64,000 nucleotides of DNA from Euryodendron excelsum (Eukaryota; Streptophyta; Magnoliopsida; Ericales; Pentaphylacaceae): NCBI GenBank assembly GCA_033060915.1, contig CM065387.1, positions 42,700,501 to 42,764,500 on the forward strand, given 5' to 3'. A model generated the notes under the pieces. The model ran no database searches and was not told the DNA's origin. It was given only the letters and a program-made list of their open reading frames with translations. The translations under genes were made by a program, and so were the position numbers. This document shows, one piece after another, positions 1-11,460 of the stretch (position 1 is its first letter; each line of letters begins with the position of its first letter).

Positions 1-236
1 TGTTTGGTGCCCTTTGCCAAGACGCATTCACATAAATCTTTCTTCGTCAGCTTCGCCACAGAGAAATCTGGGCGGGTCAGTAATACTATACGTTTTGCGA
101 AATTTCTCTTCCATCATCTTCAAAACTACTTCCAGACTCGGAACTCGAATATTGGATCTCTGTTACGAGACATAGATCATCAGGGAAATTTTTACTTCTC
201 CCCCAGCAGAAGAAGCAATCTCAAATTGCAGTGGAT
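1..236 (-). pseudogene. SUVR1/SUVR2-like histone methyltransferase exon, broken
   Basis: Read on the minus strand, a pyrimidine-rich tract ending in CAG (237-239) is followed by an exon that translates as FEIASSAGGEVKISL, then VPSLEVVLKMMEEK, then KTYSITDP and, one frame over, DFSVAKLTKKDLCECVL. These blocks occur in the same order in the region upstream of the SET domain of plant SUVR1/SUVR2 proteins, nuclear SET-domain proteins that act in RNA-directed silencing (family knowledge from memory). The copy is not intact: a TAA lies at 163-165 in the reading frame, and one extra base in the run near 70-76 shifts the frame before the DFSV block. The gene would continue to the left, outside the window; I saw no other exon of it to the right. 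It is either a pseudogene or a captured fragment. The WIYLD and SET domains are not visible here. Confidence 0.72.
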
Positions 237-482
237 CTGCAACAACAAAGAAGGAAACTAACTACATTGTATATATATACAATATTTCCAAAAAAATTGA
301 AAACACCAGCGATGGAAAAGCATCATGAATGTTGCAGCTTCCCAAACACAAAATAGAATCCATATTTTTTTTTTTACCTTCACGATTGAACTTTGGATGC
401 TCCATGAACAAAGCTCTTCTACTATAAATCTCTCTAGATCTCTAAATATGTGATAGAAGAGTGATTAACAAATCAAATTTTT

Positions 483-855
483 ATGCAGAAATTTTTATTA
501 CGTGGCAGTGACATTCATGAAATTATGATGTATAAGAGTTTCGTTACGTAGACAATAATTTATTATATATATATATATATGAGTAGTAGGCATCGAATAA
601 GTCATGAGGGTGGAAGTCCCTCAGTCCATGCAGAGATTCTATTACGTGGAAGTGGCATTTATGAAAATTATGACGTTTTTAAGCAAGAGAGTGGATATAA
701 GGGTTTGTTACGTAAATAATGATTAATTTTATAAGATATATATATATATATATATATATATGTTTGTGTGTGTGTGTGTTTGTATATATGAGTTGCACGG
801 GTTGAATAAGTCAAGAGGGTGAAAGTTCGAAGTCTCTAGCTCAGTCCATGCAGAG
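483..855. repeat. Two-copy tandem repeat containing TA microsatellites
   Basis: Unit 1 (about 483-636) and unit 2 (about 637-855) share the same order of landmarks: ATGCAGA, ATTACGTGG, AGTGRCATT, GTTACGTA, a TA run, GAATAAGTCA, GAGGGTG and CTCAGTCCATGCAGAG. Unit 2 is longer because its TA/GT microsatellite (about 736-779) has expanded. This looks like a diverged segmental tandem duplication. No function is implied. Confidence 0.7.
733..780. repeat. Compound TA/GT microsatellite
   Basis: A TA dinucleotide run of about 12 units passes directly into a GT run of about 7 units. It is a typical polymorphic simple repeat inside unit 2 of the tandem repeat described at 483-855. Confidence 0.9.
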
Positions 856-2827
856 TAGCATGGCATGCAAACCAAGTGCACCCACCCAATCAACAGACAG
901 CTGCCCACATGCTAATGGTTCTATTCCAACGAGTGGTGACTAAACCATTCACTTTGGAACAAGGTATTTATTATAATAATTTTTAATTATAATAATACGA
1001 TTGCGACATCATTTAAGTAGAAATTTTTTTAATAAATTTTTTAAAAAAATAGCATTTTCAATTCGCAATACAAGAATTTTGATTCTAACGAGAATCTAAA
1101 GATTTGTCTCTTCCAGCGGAACTATCATTTTGAATACTTTGTCAAGACCAACAAAGGATTAGATAATTTAGATATAGACTCAAAAACGTTTCCGATACAA
1201 AAGAGTTTGTTGAATTGAAGAGATATTTTAGGGACACCAAAACAGATACAAATAGAAACAAAAGCAAATGTATTTTCTTGTTTTTTTTCTTAGAATTTGG
1301 TGAAATTTAGATTTTAAAATGAAATTTGATGTATTAAGAATGGATGAAATTTAAAAAGATTTTTTTAATAGGAAAAATAAAACAATCGGATTTCATGAGA
1401 AAGGAAATTAATAAAACTCAATAAAATGTAGTTACTCACATTGACTTTTCTTCTGTTTGTTTCTTTCGGACTTACCTTAATTCAAGGGAATCATTGTTTA
1501 CAAAAATTACTTCTTTTTCAATTTCTCATCATGACAAATAGAAAAAATGGAATTTTTTTCTTTTCAATTCTAATTATTTCCACATACAAAAAGTGATTTT
1601 CTATTATGATCTGCATTTTCTTTTTCATTTTGAAATCTAATGGTTTGGTTCCTAGTTTTCTTTTATGATCTGCATATCGTTTTGGCTACGTGAGCTATGG
1701 TAGGCTCTGAACTGTACGCGACGCCAGCTAAGCTATTGGCGCCTGCCATGGGAAGGCACCAGCTTTATACACAATATGCTAGATTATATATCATTTTTGA
1801 GTATTGGATCCACTGGCGGATCCACGAGGTCGGCGGGGCCATGGCCTCTCTCCTAACTTTTGAATATTTTCTTTAAACCCTCTAGATTTTTGGATATTTA
1901 TGATAGAATAAGTAATTTGTCCTACCTAACTTTTCAAAATTTTTCTTAGACTTCAAGTATTTCGAATATTTATGATAAACTAGGTAAGTCAATCTCTCAA
2001 AACTCAAATAATTTTACCGTTGTCCTCTCCAAATTTAAATAATTTTTCCTTGTCCCTTTCAAATTTTGCCTTGACATTTTGCTCACTCCAACAATTTTTA
2101 ATTTGGGCATGTAACTTTTCATATTTTGAATGTATTTTGATTTGAGATTTATTTATTTTTCTTTATTCACCAATCTTTGCATATTTTTATATTTCCTCTA
2201 GCATTTATTCTAATGACCAATATTATTAACTATTGCACTTATTATGCATATAAAAAGTAAAACTAAACCTAACGACTCTCTCTTTTTTTTAAAAAAAATT
2301 GTTATACTGATATATAAGAATTTTACGATATAACAATCTTCTTGTATTCCAAATATAATTTATGTGAATTATAATTACTATTAAATATTTCTACCCTAAA
2401 AAATATACTCTTTTGATAAAATGTGATATTTATATTATAGGTAAGATGGCTCTAGAATAATTTTTTTTATAAAAATATCATATTTTTATTTGTTGGTATA
2501 TATTGGTGATGAGTTTTACTTTTTCATGTAGGGTCTGGTACTATCAAACTTAAATTTAAGTGGCACTGAAAAAACTTTTTCCCTTTGGCCTCCTTCCCAA
2601 AATTCCTGAATCCCCGCCATTCGAACTTGAATCCCTCGCGGTGCTCTGAATTCACTGGCAAGTAAAAGTCCCTCATTGTGGCCATTGGCATAATCTGATA
2701 TCGCCTCCCTCTCTGTCTCTCTCTATATATATATGTATCTCCTCCAAGTTTCAGCTTTTTTTTTTGGCAAAAATTTTGCATTTTTATGTGATCTTTTTCT
2801 GGTTTGATTTCATTTGATTTGCTCGGC

Positions 2828-2933
2828 TTTGCGATATAGAAGATTGCGAACGCTTTTGACAATAAAATTGATGTAAAGAGGACTCTGCGCGAGATCAAGC
2901 TTCTTTGCCGCATGGAACATGAAAACGCCAGTG
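2828..2933 (+). pseudogene. MAP kinase exon fragment with stop at the catalytic lysine
   Basis: The plus strand reads [22 protein letters not shown] and RMEHEN. This is the signature of kinase subdomains II-III of plant MAP kinases (MPK3/MPK6 and MPK4 groups), cytosolic/nuclear Ser/Thr kinases of stress and developmental cascades. The intact family has [12 protein letters not shown]; here the first lysine, which binds ATP, is replaced by TAG at 2837-2839. Only about 30 codons are left, with no upstream glycine loop and no downstream HRD or TEY motif within reach. The family's first exon ends near HEN, and a GTGAGT donor-like sequence follows at about 2931, so the piece looks like the end of exon 1. 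It is a non-functional fragment. The neighbouring large direct repeat begins inside its last codons. Confidence 0.85.
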
Positions 2934-3353
2934 AGTGATAAACTATATATATTTATTAAGTTTGATTTGATTTGATTTACTGCAATTCAGGTCTTAATGG
3001 GACTGAAATTAAATTTCTTTTAATCATTTGCAATCACTATTAGCCAAATGCACTCACAAGTTCTCAACGGACAATGAATTGGACGAGAAAGGTCTAAATT
3101 TTTAATAATCTTTTGATAAGATCAATTTTTTTTTTGATAATCTGAATTTTAGATAATTCTGTTTTGGTCGTACTCTTTTAAACTTGGCTCCACATACATA
3201 TTGTATGTGGATGACCTCATAAAAAAAGCAAGGTACACGACGAAAGAACAGTCTGCAGGAAGCCCTCATCCATTTACACGGGCATATGCCCTATTGCTCT
3301 GTGTTATGACAATTGCTGCATCTATACTTTCACTTATTAAAAGAAATTAACTC

Positions 3354-3518
3354 ATGGCAACTGAAGCAAATGCTAATCCCCTTAGTAGAATGTCATCTTC
3401 TTGTTCGAGTTTTGATGGTAAACATGAGGCATTGTACTCCCTTCGTCACATATTGGTTGTTTTATTTGAAAAAACTAATATTTTACTCATATTAACTTTT
3501 TTAGAAGTTAAAAAGTAG
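3354..3518 (+). other. Conserved 54-codon open frame, copy 1 (unknown)
   Basis: This frame starts MATEANANPLSRMSSSCSS and ends FLEVKK-TAG. The same frame, with identical length, recurs at 7441 and 7765. The serine-rich start and the block DGKHEALYSLRHILVVLF look like a first coding exon, after which the frame may simply read into intron. Copy 1 has a possible splice donor inside (GATG/GTAAAC) that the other copies lack. I do not recognise the protein. It may be a gene fragment carried along with the MAP kinase piece. Confidence 0.35.
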
Positions 3519-3774
3519 GAAAAAAATCCAGAAGTTTTTTTTGAAGCTTTTTCAAGTCGAGTTTTTATTGATATGAAAAGTTAAAAAGTTCTCCTAAAAA
3601 AAGTTTTGAGAAATTGGGAGAACTCACCTCTTTTTTTTGGCCATTGTGTCACATCAATTAGAAAGAAAAAAGCTTTTCTTTGTGTGCCATTTTTAGCTAA
3701 ACACCTACAAGAATCCCTATTCCCTTAAACAAAATTCTATAAATTGGAATTCAAATTCTTGATATCTCATGCAG

Positions 3775-3954
3775 AGGATTGTGGGGTAACACTTACCAGT
3801 CTCTCTATCACTAGTTGTTGTATAATCCTCCGTGTGTATTGTTGAAGCTCCATCAAAAGCTTATTGGAAGATGCCCGATTCATCATCGAGAGAGACCCAG
3901 GTGTTCTAGACCTTGTATGAGGTTCAACAACTTGCTAAATCTTGTTGTTGCAAG
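3775..3954 (+). other. Exon-like 180-bp segment, copy 1
   Basis: The segment is bounded by TCATGCAG on the left and CAAG/GTAACC on the right, a normal plant acceptor and donor. Copy 2 (8191-8370) has the same boundaries and exactly the same length. All three frames of copy 1 contain stops, although parts look coding (for example LLEDARFIIERDPGVLDL in one frame). It may be a decayed internal exon of an unknown gene. I cannot assign a family. Confidence 0.3.
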
Positions 3955-5764
3955 GTAACCCTTAAATGATAAATCTCAATACATCATATTTACATGTACA
4001 CATACACCCCCACCTGTATTATATTTACATACATGCATATAAGTGTAGACTACATCTTCGCTTTCTAAAGCTTCTGCATTGCAACTCATTCCATCTGTGT
4101 GATGGGTCTGCTTTTGTTTTCTGTCTTATTGAAGTTTTAAATAATTGAAACTAATGATCACATCTCATCACATAATTGAAACTAATAGGTGATAATATGT
4201 GGATTCGGGGGTGCATGTGGTAAAATGCTTGAGCTAAATTTAACTCATAAAATTACACTTACAGTAGTTTGCTGTTGAGTTCTCATTGTTGATTCACTTT
4301 AAGTGTTTTCTAATTTATTTATAGTTGAAAACACCCCTTTTCAAAGTGTGTGGTTAATCTAAATTTGGGCAATATACTCTAGTGTCTTCAATTAGGCGTG
4401 TCTCATTTGGGTGGCCTCTGTTGCTGAGTGTGAGCGCATTTGCACATGTGGTCATACACAAATGGCCCAATTAATGGAAAAATTCTATCGTACCCTGAGC
4501 CTTGTTTGCACCTGAGTCCTTTGATATTGTGTAATTGCTTTAGATTTTCACATTTCTTGTTTTCATAATAGTGGAAAGGCTAGTTATCAGCGGTGCCAAG
4601 ATGGTAATAATTCGTAATTCCTCAAGACGTACATCAATAACTATGTTGTTGACTTTTGCAACCCCGGTACACAATTGATAGCCAGCCTGAACTGGAAGTC
4701 CACCACCTTCGGTACTGCTTAGACGGAGTTCAGTGACAGCATCCAATCAAACTCCTAAACCCCTTTGGCTCTTATCAGCATCGCTGTCAAGGAAGTTTTC
4801 TGAATCCTCTTTGGCTCTTACCAGCCACATTGGAGAGCTTAGTTTTGTAGATGGGATCTAGTTACTTTGTATGTATCCTAGCACAAAGGTTGCATCCCTT
4901 AGGGAACTTTTTTGTGAATAACATCTAATTCTTTTACAAATGATGACCTGGATTTACTAATATTCCTTTAAAAAGTGGGATTTGACCTAGTAATTAATTT
5001 GTAAAAGGTTTAAACTATGAAATGAAAGTTGAGATTCGAATAGCAACTCACAAGTTTTACATCTTAATATGCTACAACGAGCTATATCATTCAAGTTTTT
5101 ATAATTGATTTTAGGTCCATGAACTGCTAAACATTTCTTGAAGTAACTTTTTTCCATTAAACATTTGACTTAAAACTTAATGTGTTCTACAAGTATTTTT
5201 TTGGCTTTATGAATTGAGTGACTTCTCACTAATATATTACTCAAATCAGCTTAACATACCAACTATACATAATTTCTCATTAGGCTATTACTAGCTCATT
5301 TTTATAATTATTATGCCATTACAGATTATAAAATACAAAAAAATATAAAATAATGTTATATTGTTGAGAGTTGATGTCTTTAAATTTGATTGTTGATACC
5401 CATTCTTGTCACGTTGTTATTTGAAGTTGTACTATTCATTCAAGTTTAAACAAGTTTGATTCTTTTTTTTTTTGAAATTTTTTTTTTGTACTCTCGGCCT
5501 TTCTAGAATGCTACAGTTCCTTCAAAATGGTCCTATGGTTCCTTCAAACTCTGATGCTTATCTTTTTCAATTCCTTATATATTACTGTTATTCTGTTCAC
5601 ACCAATGCTTATTTGCTTATCCATGTGTACCAACCTGAGAGTTATGTGGTATTCTGTGGAGGCATTATTTTTAGTTTCTATTGTGAAGTTTCAGTTTAGG
5701 CTTTAGTGATGACATACATCTTCTTAAGGAAAGACCATATGAGGATCCGCTTAACTAGTAGTTG

Positions 5765-7009
5765 AAGTTGACATCCACAATTCTAGGCTACCGAACTTAA
5801 TGTGCAACTCCATGGTTTTAGTAAATTTAACCTGCCCTTGTGTTCACTCTTGGTAACTCATAGTATCAGTAACATAATTCCTATTAATGGATTATGGGCA
5901 CATCTTTTCTTCTTTATCTCATATTGTTGAGCTGATCAAGTCGCTGTAAAATCTGTTTTGAGTGATACTTGCATATGGATTTAATAAGTCTTAAATTGTT
6001 TTCCTTGACCACTGTTAACGTACCTTTTCATGCATAAGTTAACAATTGCTTGCAACCATGAGAGTTGTCAATTCTTTTCTCGTTGATCAAAAGTTGGTAC
6101 GGTGTCTAGGACTGTGAAGAACATTTAAAAATGGCCCTTGTTTTTCAATGTTGGTTGCTTAAATTGTCTCATGGTATTATATTGATTGTTATGCGATATT
6201 GAATAATGCTCAAAAGCTTTTTCTGGTTGCAAAATTCTTTATCAATCAGGGTCTGCTCTGTTGTGGACTGCACACACAGTCAATTGAAATGTTTGTAACT
6301 ATCTGCACTGAATTAGGCCAGATACTGTATAATTGGATGCTGCTGACCAAACTAAACTTGCGTTCTGGAATATTTGTTGTATTGACCATTACTTTTTGTA
6401 CTTCAAATTTAGTTAATATCATCTGTTCTAAATTGAAGATGTTCGAAATTAAATTTTGGCCTCAGAGGTGTAATGGGGAAATCGTTGCAAAATGAAACAC
6501 CATAAATAGAAAATGATGCTGGTTTCGTCTTACTAGAATATCTACTGTTATAGCCTTTGCTATTTTGTTTATATGATGGTATCTCAGAAAATCTATGAAA
6601 TTTTATAGGCAGGGATATGTACCATGAACGGTCAGCCAATACCGTGAGGGATATGTAACATAAACGGTCAACCAATACTGTGAAATCTAGGGTCCATTTG
6701 AGTCGATCCAATACCGTGAAATCTAGAGTTAATTTGAGGCAATTGCGAGAGTTGACTCACATACTATTTGTTGAGTCTGTGACCTAAGGACCTAAGTACT
6801 CTTGCCGGATCCTCGTCCACCGTTGCTTAGTGTGAGAGCCTCCTTGATACACATGCCGCCTTTGGAATCAAGAACTCACCAATTTATGATGCATACTTTA
6901 CTAAAGAGAATTTACAGTCTTCAGAATATTCACAAGGTTCAACAGCCACTTGATTATTTTTCGAAGACTTGACCAAAACCCTAGAAGTTGTGCACTATAC
7001 ATGTAATAT
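5765..7009. other. Spacer between the two direct-repeat copies
   Basis: No gene is recognised. An open frame at 6199-6495 has no family features. At about 6600-6725 a roughly 42-bp motif recurs two to three times with the core GGTC(A)NCCAATACYGTGA and GGGATATGTA, a small degenerate minisatellite. The spacer ends where copy B of the direct repeat starts at ATGAAAACG. Confidence 0.5.
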
Positions 7010-7440
7010 GAAAACGCCAGTGAGTGATAAACTATATATATTTATTAAGTTTGATTTGATTTGATTTATTGCAATTCAGGTCTTAATGGGACTGAAATTA
7101 AATTTCTTTTAATCATTTGCAATCACTATTAGCCAAATGCACTCACAAGTTCTCAACGGACAATGAATTGGAAGAGAAAGGTCTAAATTTTTTAATAATC
7201 TTTTGATAAGATCAATTTTTTTTTTTGATAATCTGAATTTTAGATAATTCTGTTTTGGTCATACTCTTTTAAACTTGGCTCCACATATCTATTGTATGTG
7301 GATGACCTCATAAAAAAGCAGGGAACACAAAAGAACAAACTGCAGGAAGCTCTCATCCATTTACATGGGCATGCACCCTATTGCTCTGTGTTATGACAAT
7401 TACTGCATCTATACTGTCAGTTATTAAAAGAAATTGACTT

Positions 7441-7605
7441 ATGGCAACTTAAGAAAATGTTAATCCCCTTAGTAGAATGTCATCTTCTTGTTCGAGTTTT
7501 GATGATAAACATGAGGCATTGTACTCCCTTCGTCATATATTGGTTGTTTTATTTGGAAAAACTAATATTTTACTCATAATAACATTTTTAGAAGTTAAAA
7601 AGTAG
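7441..7605 (+). pseudogene. 54-codon frame, copy 2a, nonsense at codon 4
   Basis: This has the same frame and length as the frames at 3354 and 7765, including the SRMSSSCSSFDDKHEALYS block and the final EVKK-TAG. The fourth codon is TAA. It is a dead copy of an unrecognised small frame. Confidence 0.35.
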
Positions 7606-7764
7606 TTGAAAATCCAGAAGTTTTTTTGAAGCTTTTTCAAGTCGAGTTTTTGTTGAGATAAAAAGTTAAAAAGTTCTCAAAAAGTTTTATGGGCACGTGC
7701 CCTTTTGTCTGTCTTATGACAATTGCTGCATCTATACTTTCACTTATTAAAAGCAAATTAACTC

Positions 7765-7929
7765 ATGGCAACTGAAGAAAATGTTAAAATCCTTAGTAGA
7801 ATGTCATCTTCTTGTTCAAGTTTTGATGATAAACATGAGGCATTGTACTCCCTTCGTCACATATTGGTTGTTTTATTTGGAAAAACTAATATTTTAGTAA
7901 CAATAACTTTTTTAGAAGTTAAAAAGTAG
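7765..7929 (+). other. Conserved 54-codon open frame, copy 2b (unknown)
   Basis: The frame starts MATEENVKILSRMSSSCSS and ends FLEVKK-TAG; it is intact across all 54 codons. Two of three copies stay open and all three keep the same length. That is suggestive but is also expected for recent duplicates with few indels. No known domain is seen. Confidence 0.35.
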
Positions 7930-8190
7930 TCGAAAATCCAGAAGTTTTTTGTAGCTTTTTCAAGTCGAGTTTTTGTTGACATGAAAAGTTAAAAAGTTCT
8001 CCTAAAAAAAGTTTTGAGAAATTGGGAGAACTCTCCTTTTTTTCTGTTTTTGTTTTGGCCATTGTGCCACATCAATTAGAAAGAAAAAAGCTTTTCTTCG
8101 TGTGCCATTTAGCCAAACACCTAGAAGAATCCCTACTCCCTTAAAAAAAATTCTATAAATTGGAATTCAAAATCTCGATATCTCATGCAG

Positions 8191-8370
8191 AGGATTGTGG
8201 GTAACACTTACCAGTCTCTCTGTCACTAGTCATTGTATAATCCTCTGTATGTATTGTTGAAACTCCCTCAAAGACATGTTGGAAGATGCCAATTTCATCA
8301 TCGAGAGAGGCCCAGGTGTACTAGACCTGGTATGAGATTCAACAACTTGCTAAATCTTGTTGTTACAAGG
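8191..8370 (+). other. Exon-like 180-bp segment, copy 2
   Basis: It is flanked by CTCATGCAG and ACAAG/GTAACT and is the same length as copy 1 at 3775-3954. In this copy one frame is open for the last 47 codons (NPLYVLLKLPQ, then RPRCTRPGMRFNNLLNLV) with one internal TAG before that. The protein is not recognised. Confidence 0.3.
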
Positions 8371-9049
8371 TAACTCTTAAATCTCAACTCATCATATTTA
8401 CATGTACACATACACCTACACCTGTATATATACGCAAGTGTAGATTTCACTTTCTGGAGCTTCTGCATTGCAACTCATTCCATCTGTATGATGGGTATGC
8501 TTTTGTTTCCTGTCTTATTGAAGTTTTAAACTAGATCACATCTCGTAACATAATTGAAACTGATAGCTAATAATATGTGGATTTGGGGGTGCACGTGGTA
8601 AAATACTTGAGCTAAATTTAACTCATAAAATTACCATTACAGTAGTTTGCTGTTGAGTAACCGTTGTTGATTCACTTTAGGTGTTTTTTCAAAATTTATT
8701 TATAGTTGAAAAACTCATCAATGCCCTTTTTAAATTTGTGGTTAATCTAAATTTGGGCAACATGCTCTAGTGTCTTCAATTAGGTGTGTCACATTTGGGT
8801 GGCCTATATTGTTGAGTGAGTGTGCATTGGCCCGTGTGCTCATATACACGTGACCCAATTAATGGAAAAAGTTTAACATACCCTGAGCCTTGTTTGCACC
8901 TGAGTCTTTTGGTACTGCATAATTGGTTTAGATTTTCTCATTTCTTGTTTGCATAGTAGTGGAAAGGCTAGTTATCAGCGGTGCCAAGATGGTTATAATT
9001 AGTAATTCCTCAAGACGTCCATCAATAACCATGGTGTTGACACCTGATT

Positions 9050-9253
9050 TTGCACCCCCAGTACACAGTTAATAGCAGCCTAAACTGGAGGTCCAAGACC
9101 TTTGGTTTCGGTCCAACACCTTCGGTGACAGCATCCGATCAAACTCCTAAACCCCTTTGGCTCTTATCAGCATGGCTGTCAAGGAAGTATTCTGAATCCT
9201 TTTTGGCTCTTACTGCCCTTATTGGAGAGCTTAGTTTTGTAGATGGTATCTAG
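9050..9253 (+). other. Coding-looking segment of unknown origin
   Basis: An open frame contains TPKPLWLLSAWLSRKYSES and FLALTALIGELSFVDG, a composition typical of real helical protein rather than random AT-rich DNA. The homologous stretch in copy A (about 4680-4859) keeps the frame in its second half with several substitutions. An acceptor-like CATAGTAG lies upstream near 8955. It may be an exon of the same unknown gene as the segments at 7765 and 8191. I do not recognise the family. Confidence 0.3.
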
Positions 9254-10297
9254 TTTTACTTTGTATATATCCTAGCACAAAGGTTGCATCCCTTAGGGAA
9301 CTTTTATGCGAATAAGATCAAATAATTTATGAAAAAGGCCCTTAGAAATGCTTTTGGAAACTTATTTTGGAGAAACAAAAGGAAAAAGTAAGAGTTGGTT
9401 TGATTGTCCAGCTCAACAGGCTTTTACAAACGACGACCTGGATTTACTAAGATTCCTTTAAAAAGTGGGATTTGGCCTATCAATTCACTTGTGAAAGGAT
9501 TAAACTATGAAACGAAAGTTGAGATTCGAATAACAACTCACAAATTTTATATCTTAATATGCTGCAACTAGCTATATCATGTTCAAGTTTTTATAATTGA
9601 TTTTAGGTCCATGAACTGCTAAAAATTTCTTGAAGTAAATTTTTTCCATTAAACATTTGACTTAAAACTTAATGTGTTCAACAAGAATTCTTGTGGCTTT
9701 ATGAATGACTTCTTACTAATACATTACTCAAATCAGCTTAGCATGCCTTACTCCCAACTACAATTTTGAAAACCAAATATAGATAATTTCTCATAAGGCT
9801 AGTAGTAGCTCATTTTTATTATCATTATGCCATTATAGGTTATAACATATAAAAAAACTATAAAATAATGTTATATTGTTGAGAGTTGATGTCCTTAAAT
9901 TTGATTGTTGATACCTGTTCTTGTCACGTTGTTATTTGAGGTTGTACTATTCATTCAAGTTTAAACAAGTTTGGTTCTTGTTTTCAAAATTTGTTTTGTA
10001 CTCTCTGCCTATATAGAATGATACGGTTCCTTCAAAATGGTTTCAAAATGGTCCTACGGTTCCTTCAAACTCTGATGCATATCTTTTTGAATTCCTTATA
10101 TTACTATTAATCTGTTCACACCAATGCTTATCTGCTTATCCATGTGTCCCAATAATTATATATCAACCTGAGAGTTATATGGCATTCTGCAGAGGCATTA
10201 TGTTTAGTTTCTATTGTGAAGTTTCAGTTCAGGTTTTAGTGATGAGAGACATATTCTTAAGGAAAGACCATATGAGGACCCGTTTAACTACTAGTTG

Positions 10298-11460
10298 TAT
10301 AGATGCTTGTATTGTGGAGTTCAGGTTTTTTCAGTTTTTTTTGTCATTTCAATTGTCTTTTGTATCCTTGCTATGCATCTTTTGAGAGGTGTAATTCATG
10401 AAACTTCAGGTAAAACATAAGAGGAATGCACAATTTTTTTTTTTTTTTTTTTTGGGTTCAATGGGTTAGGAGTGTCCAAGTTACCTTGCACGCACCTCAA
10501 CTAATGTCCTCTGTCATCCGATCAAAGACAGGCCATTCACAAAATTTAATCATGATCTCAACGCTAGCTATATCATGCAAATACATATTCATAGTAGGTC
10601 ATTTCATTCCAAGTGTCGACAAATATTCGTTAGAAGACAACTACAAGTAATTTTTCTGTGCTTTGAAATCTGAGAAGGGGGGCGGGGGGCTTTCTAAAGG
10701 CAACGCCCCCTGTAGAATTTTACAAAATTTGTGGCATTATAATATCTACCAGGTGATAGGGATGAAAGTTTGTCTTCTACTCCTAAAATTTAATGTAAGG
10801 CCAAGGCAATAAGTTAATGTTTGGGGTAACTTTCACAAAAATGGGAGATGAAATTGGTTTGGTAATACTATCAGTTTTTATTTTTTGCTGTGTTTTTTTT
10901 ATAATTTGGTGATGGGTATTTGTAGGTTACCGTTGTGCTAACAATATCATATCAATGTTTTGAAAACAGAGAACACACCCATTTTAGTATTTTTCATTTT
11001 CTTTTTTCAAATTTTATAAACAACTAACAACAAAAAATAGAAAACAAACACTTTTTTTTTATTTTTTTTAAAATAAAAAACAAGAACAAAAAACATTTAC
11101 CGAATGGATTAAATTTCCAACTAAAAGAACCTAAGCATGCTTGTTATTTTAATTTGGGTATTTGGCCATGTACTATTATCATGATGTTAGGTCTTTTGCC
11201 TTTTTCTGCACATGGTTTCTGTGTTTTGCTTTACTAGTTTTAATACAGAGCTTTCAAAACAAGGGAAGGGCACTTGACTAATTGCTAGTTTGTGATTATA
11301 GAAAACCAAAAAATAAAAGGTACAATGAAAACTTTTGCAAACTTGAATCTCTTAGGACAAAGTACTATGTTGATCGAAGATATCAAAAAAAAAAGTTTAA
11401 GGCAAAAGATGGAATAATAATCATGAGAAAGAAAATTGGAAATCTTACTAGTTCTGCCAA
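10298..11460. other. Intergenic DNA with a poly-T-headed repeat
   Basis: No gene is seen. At 10433-10453 a T run is followed by GTCCAAGTTACCTTGCACGC and ACCTCAACTAATG, which resembles a dispersed plant repeat read from its poly-A tail side, possibly a minus-strand SINE. Boundaries and target duplication were not resolved. The right edge is the 5' end of the Helitron at 11461. Confidence 0.4.

Larger units (their letters stand above)
241..2827. other. AT-rich intergenic DNA without a recognisable gene
   Basis: No supported coding region is seen apart from the tandem repeat at 483-855. The stretch at 1810-2090 has GC-richer sequence followed by pyrimidine-rich repeats of the kind seen at edges of degraded plant transposons, but no termini could be fixed. 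An open frame on the minus strand at 2524-2913 overlaps the MAP kinase fragment in the wrong orientation and shows no family features. Confidence 0.5.
2920..5764 (+). repeat. Large direct repeat, copy A
   Basis: From the last codons of the MAP kinase fragment (ATGAAAACGCCAGTGAGTG) to about 5764, the sequence is collinear with 7010-10297. Shared landmarks include the phrase TTATTAAGTTTGATTTG, the 54-codon frame at 3354, the 180-bp exon-like segment at 3775-3954 and the end at CTAGTAGTTG. By eye, identity is high with mostly single-base changes. Relative to copy B, this copy lacks about 110 bp near 4920 and has only one copy of a 323-bp unit. No LTRs or TIRs were seen at its edges. Confidence 0.9.
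7365..8012 (+). repeat. Internal tandem duplication within copy B (period about 323 bp)
   Basis: Two adjacent units share the phrases TTATGACAATTRCTGCATC, AGAATGTCATCTTCTTGTTC and TTTTTCAAGTCGAGTTTTTG. ATGGCAACT occurs at 7441 and 7765-7773, giving the period. Copy A has a single unit, so this duplication happened after, or independently of, the large block duplication. Confidence 0.85.
7010..10297 (+). repeat. Large direct repeat, copy B
   Basis: This is the second copy of the block at 2920-5764, in the same orientation about 4.1 kb downstream. It contains the same landmarks in the same order and extends to ACTAGTTG at about 10297. It is longer because it carries an internal tandem duplication (7365-8012) and about 110 bp near 9310-9420 absent from copy A. 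Its left edge starts within what is MAP kinase coding sequence in copy A, but the rest of the kinase fragment is missing. Confidence 0.9.

Noticed and set aside
2524..2913. 129-residue minus-strand open frame
   Set aside because: It is antisense to the MAP kinase fragment, has biased composition and shows no family motif; the plus-strand kinase reading explains the region.
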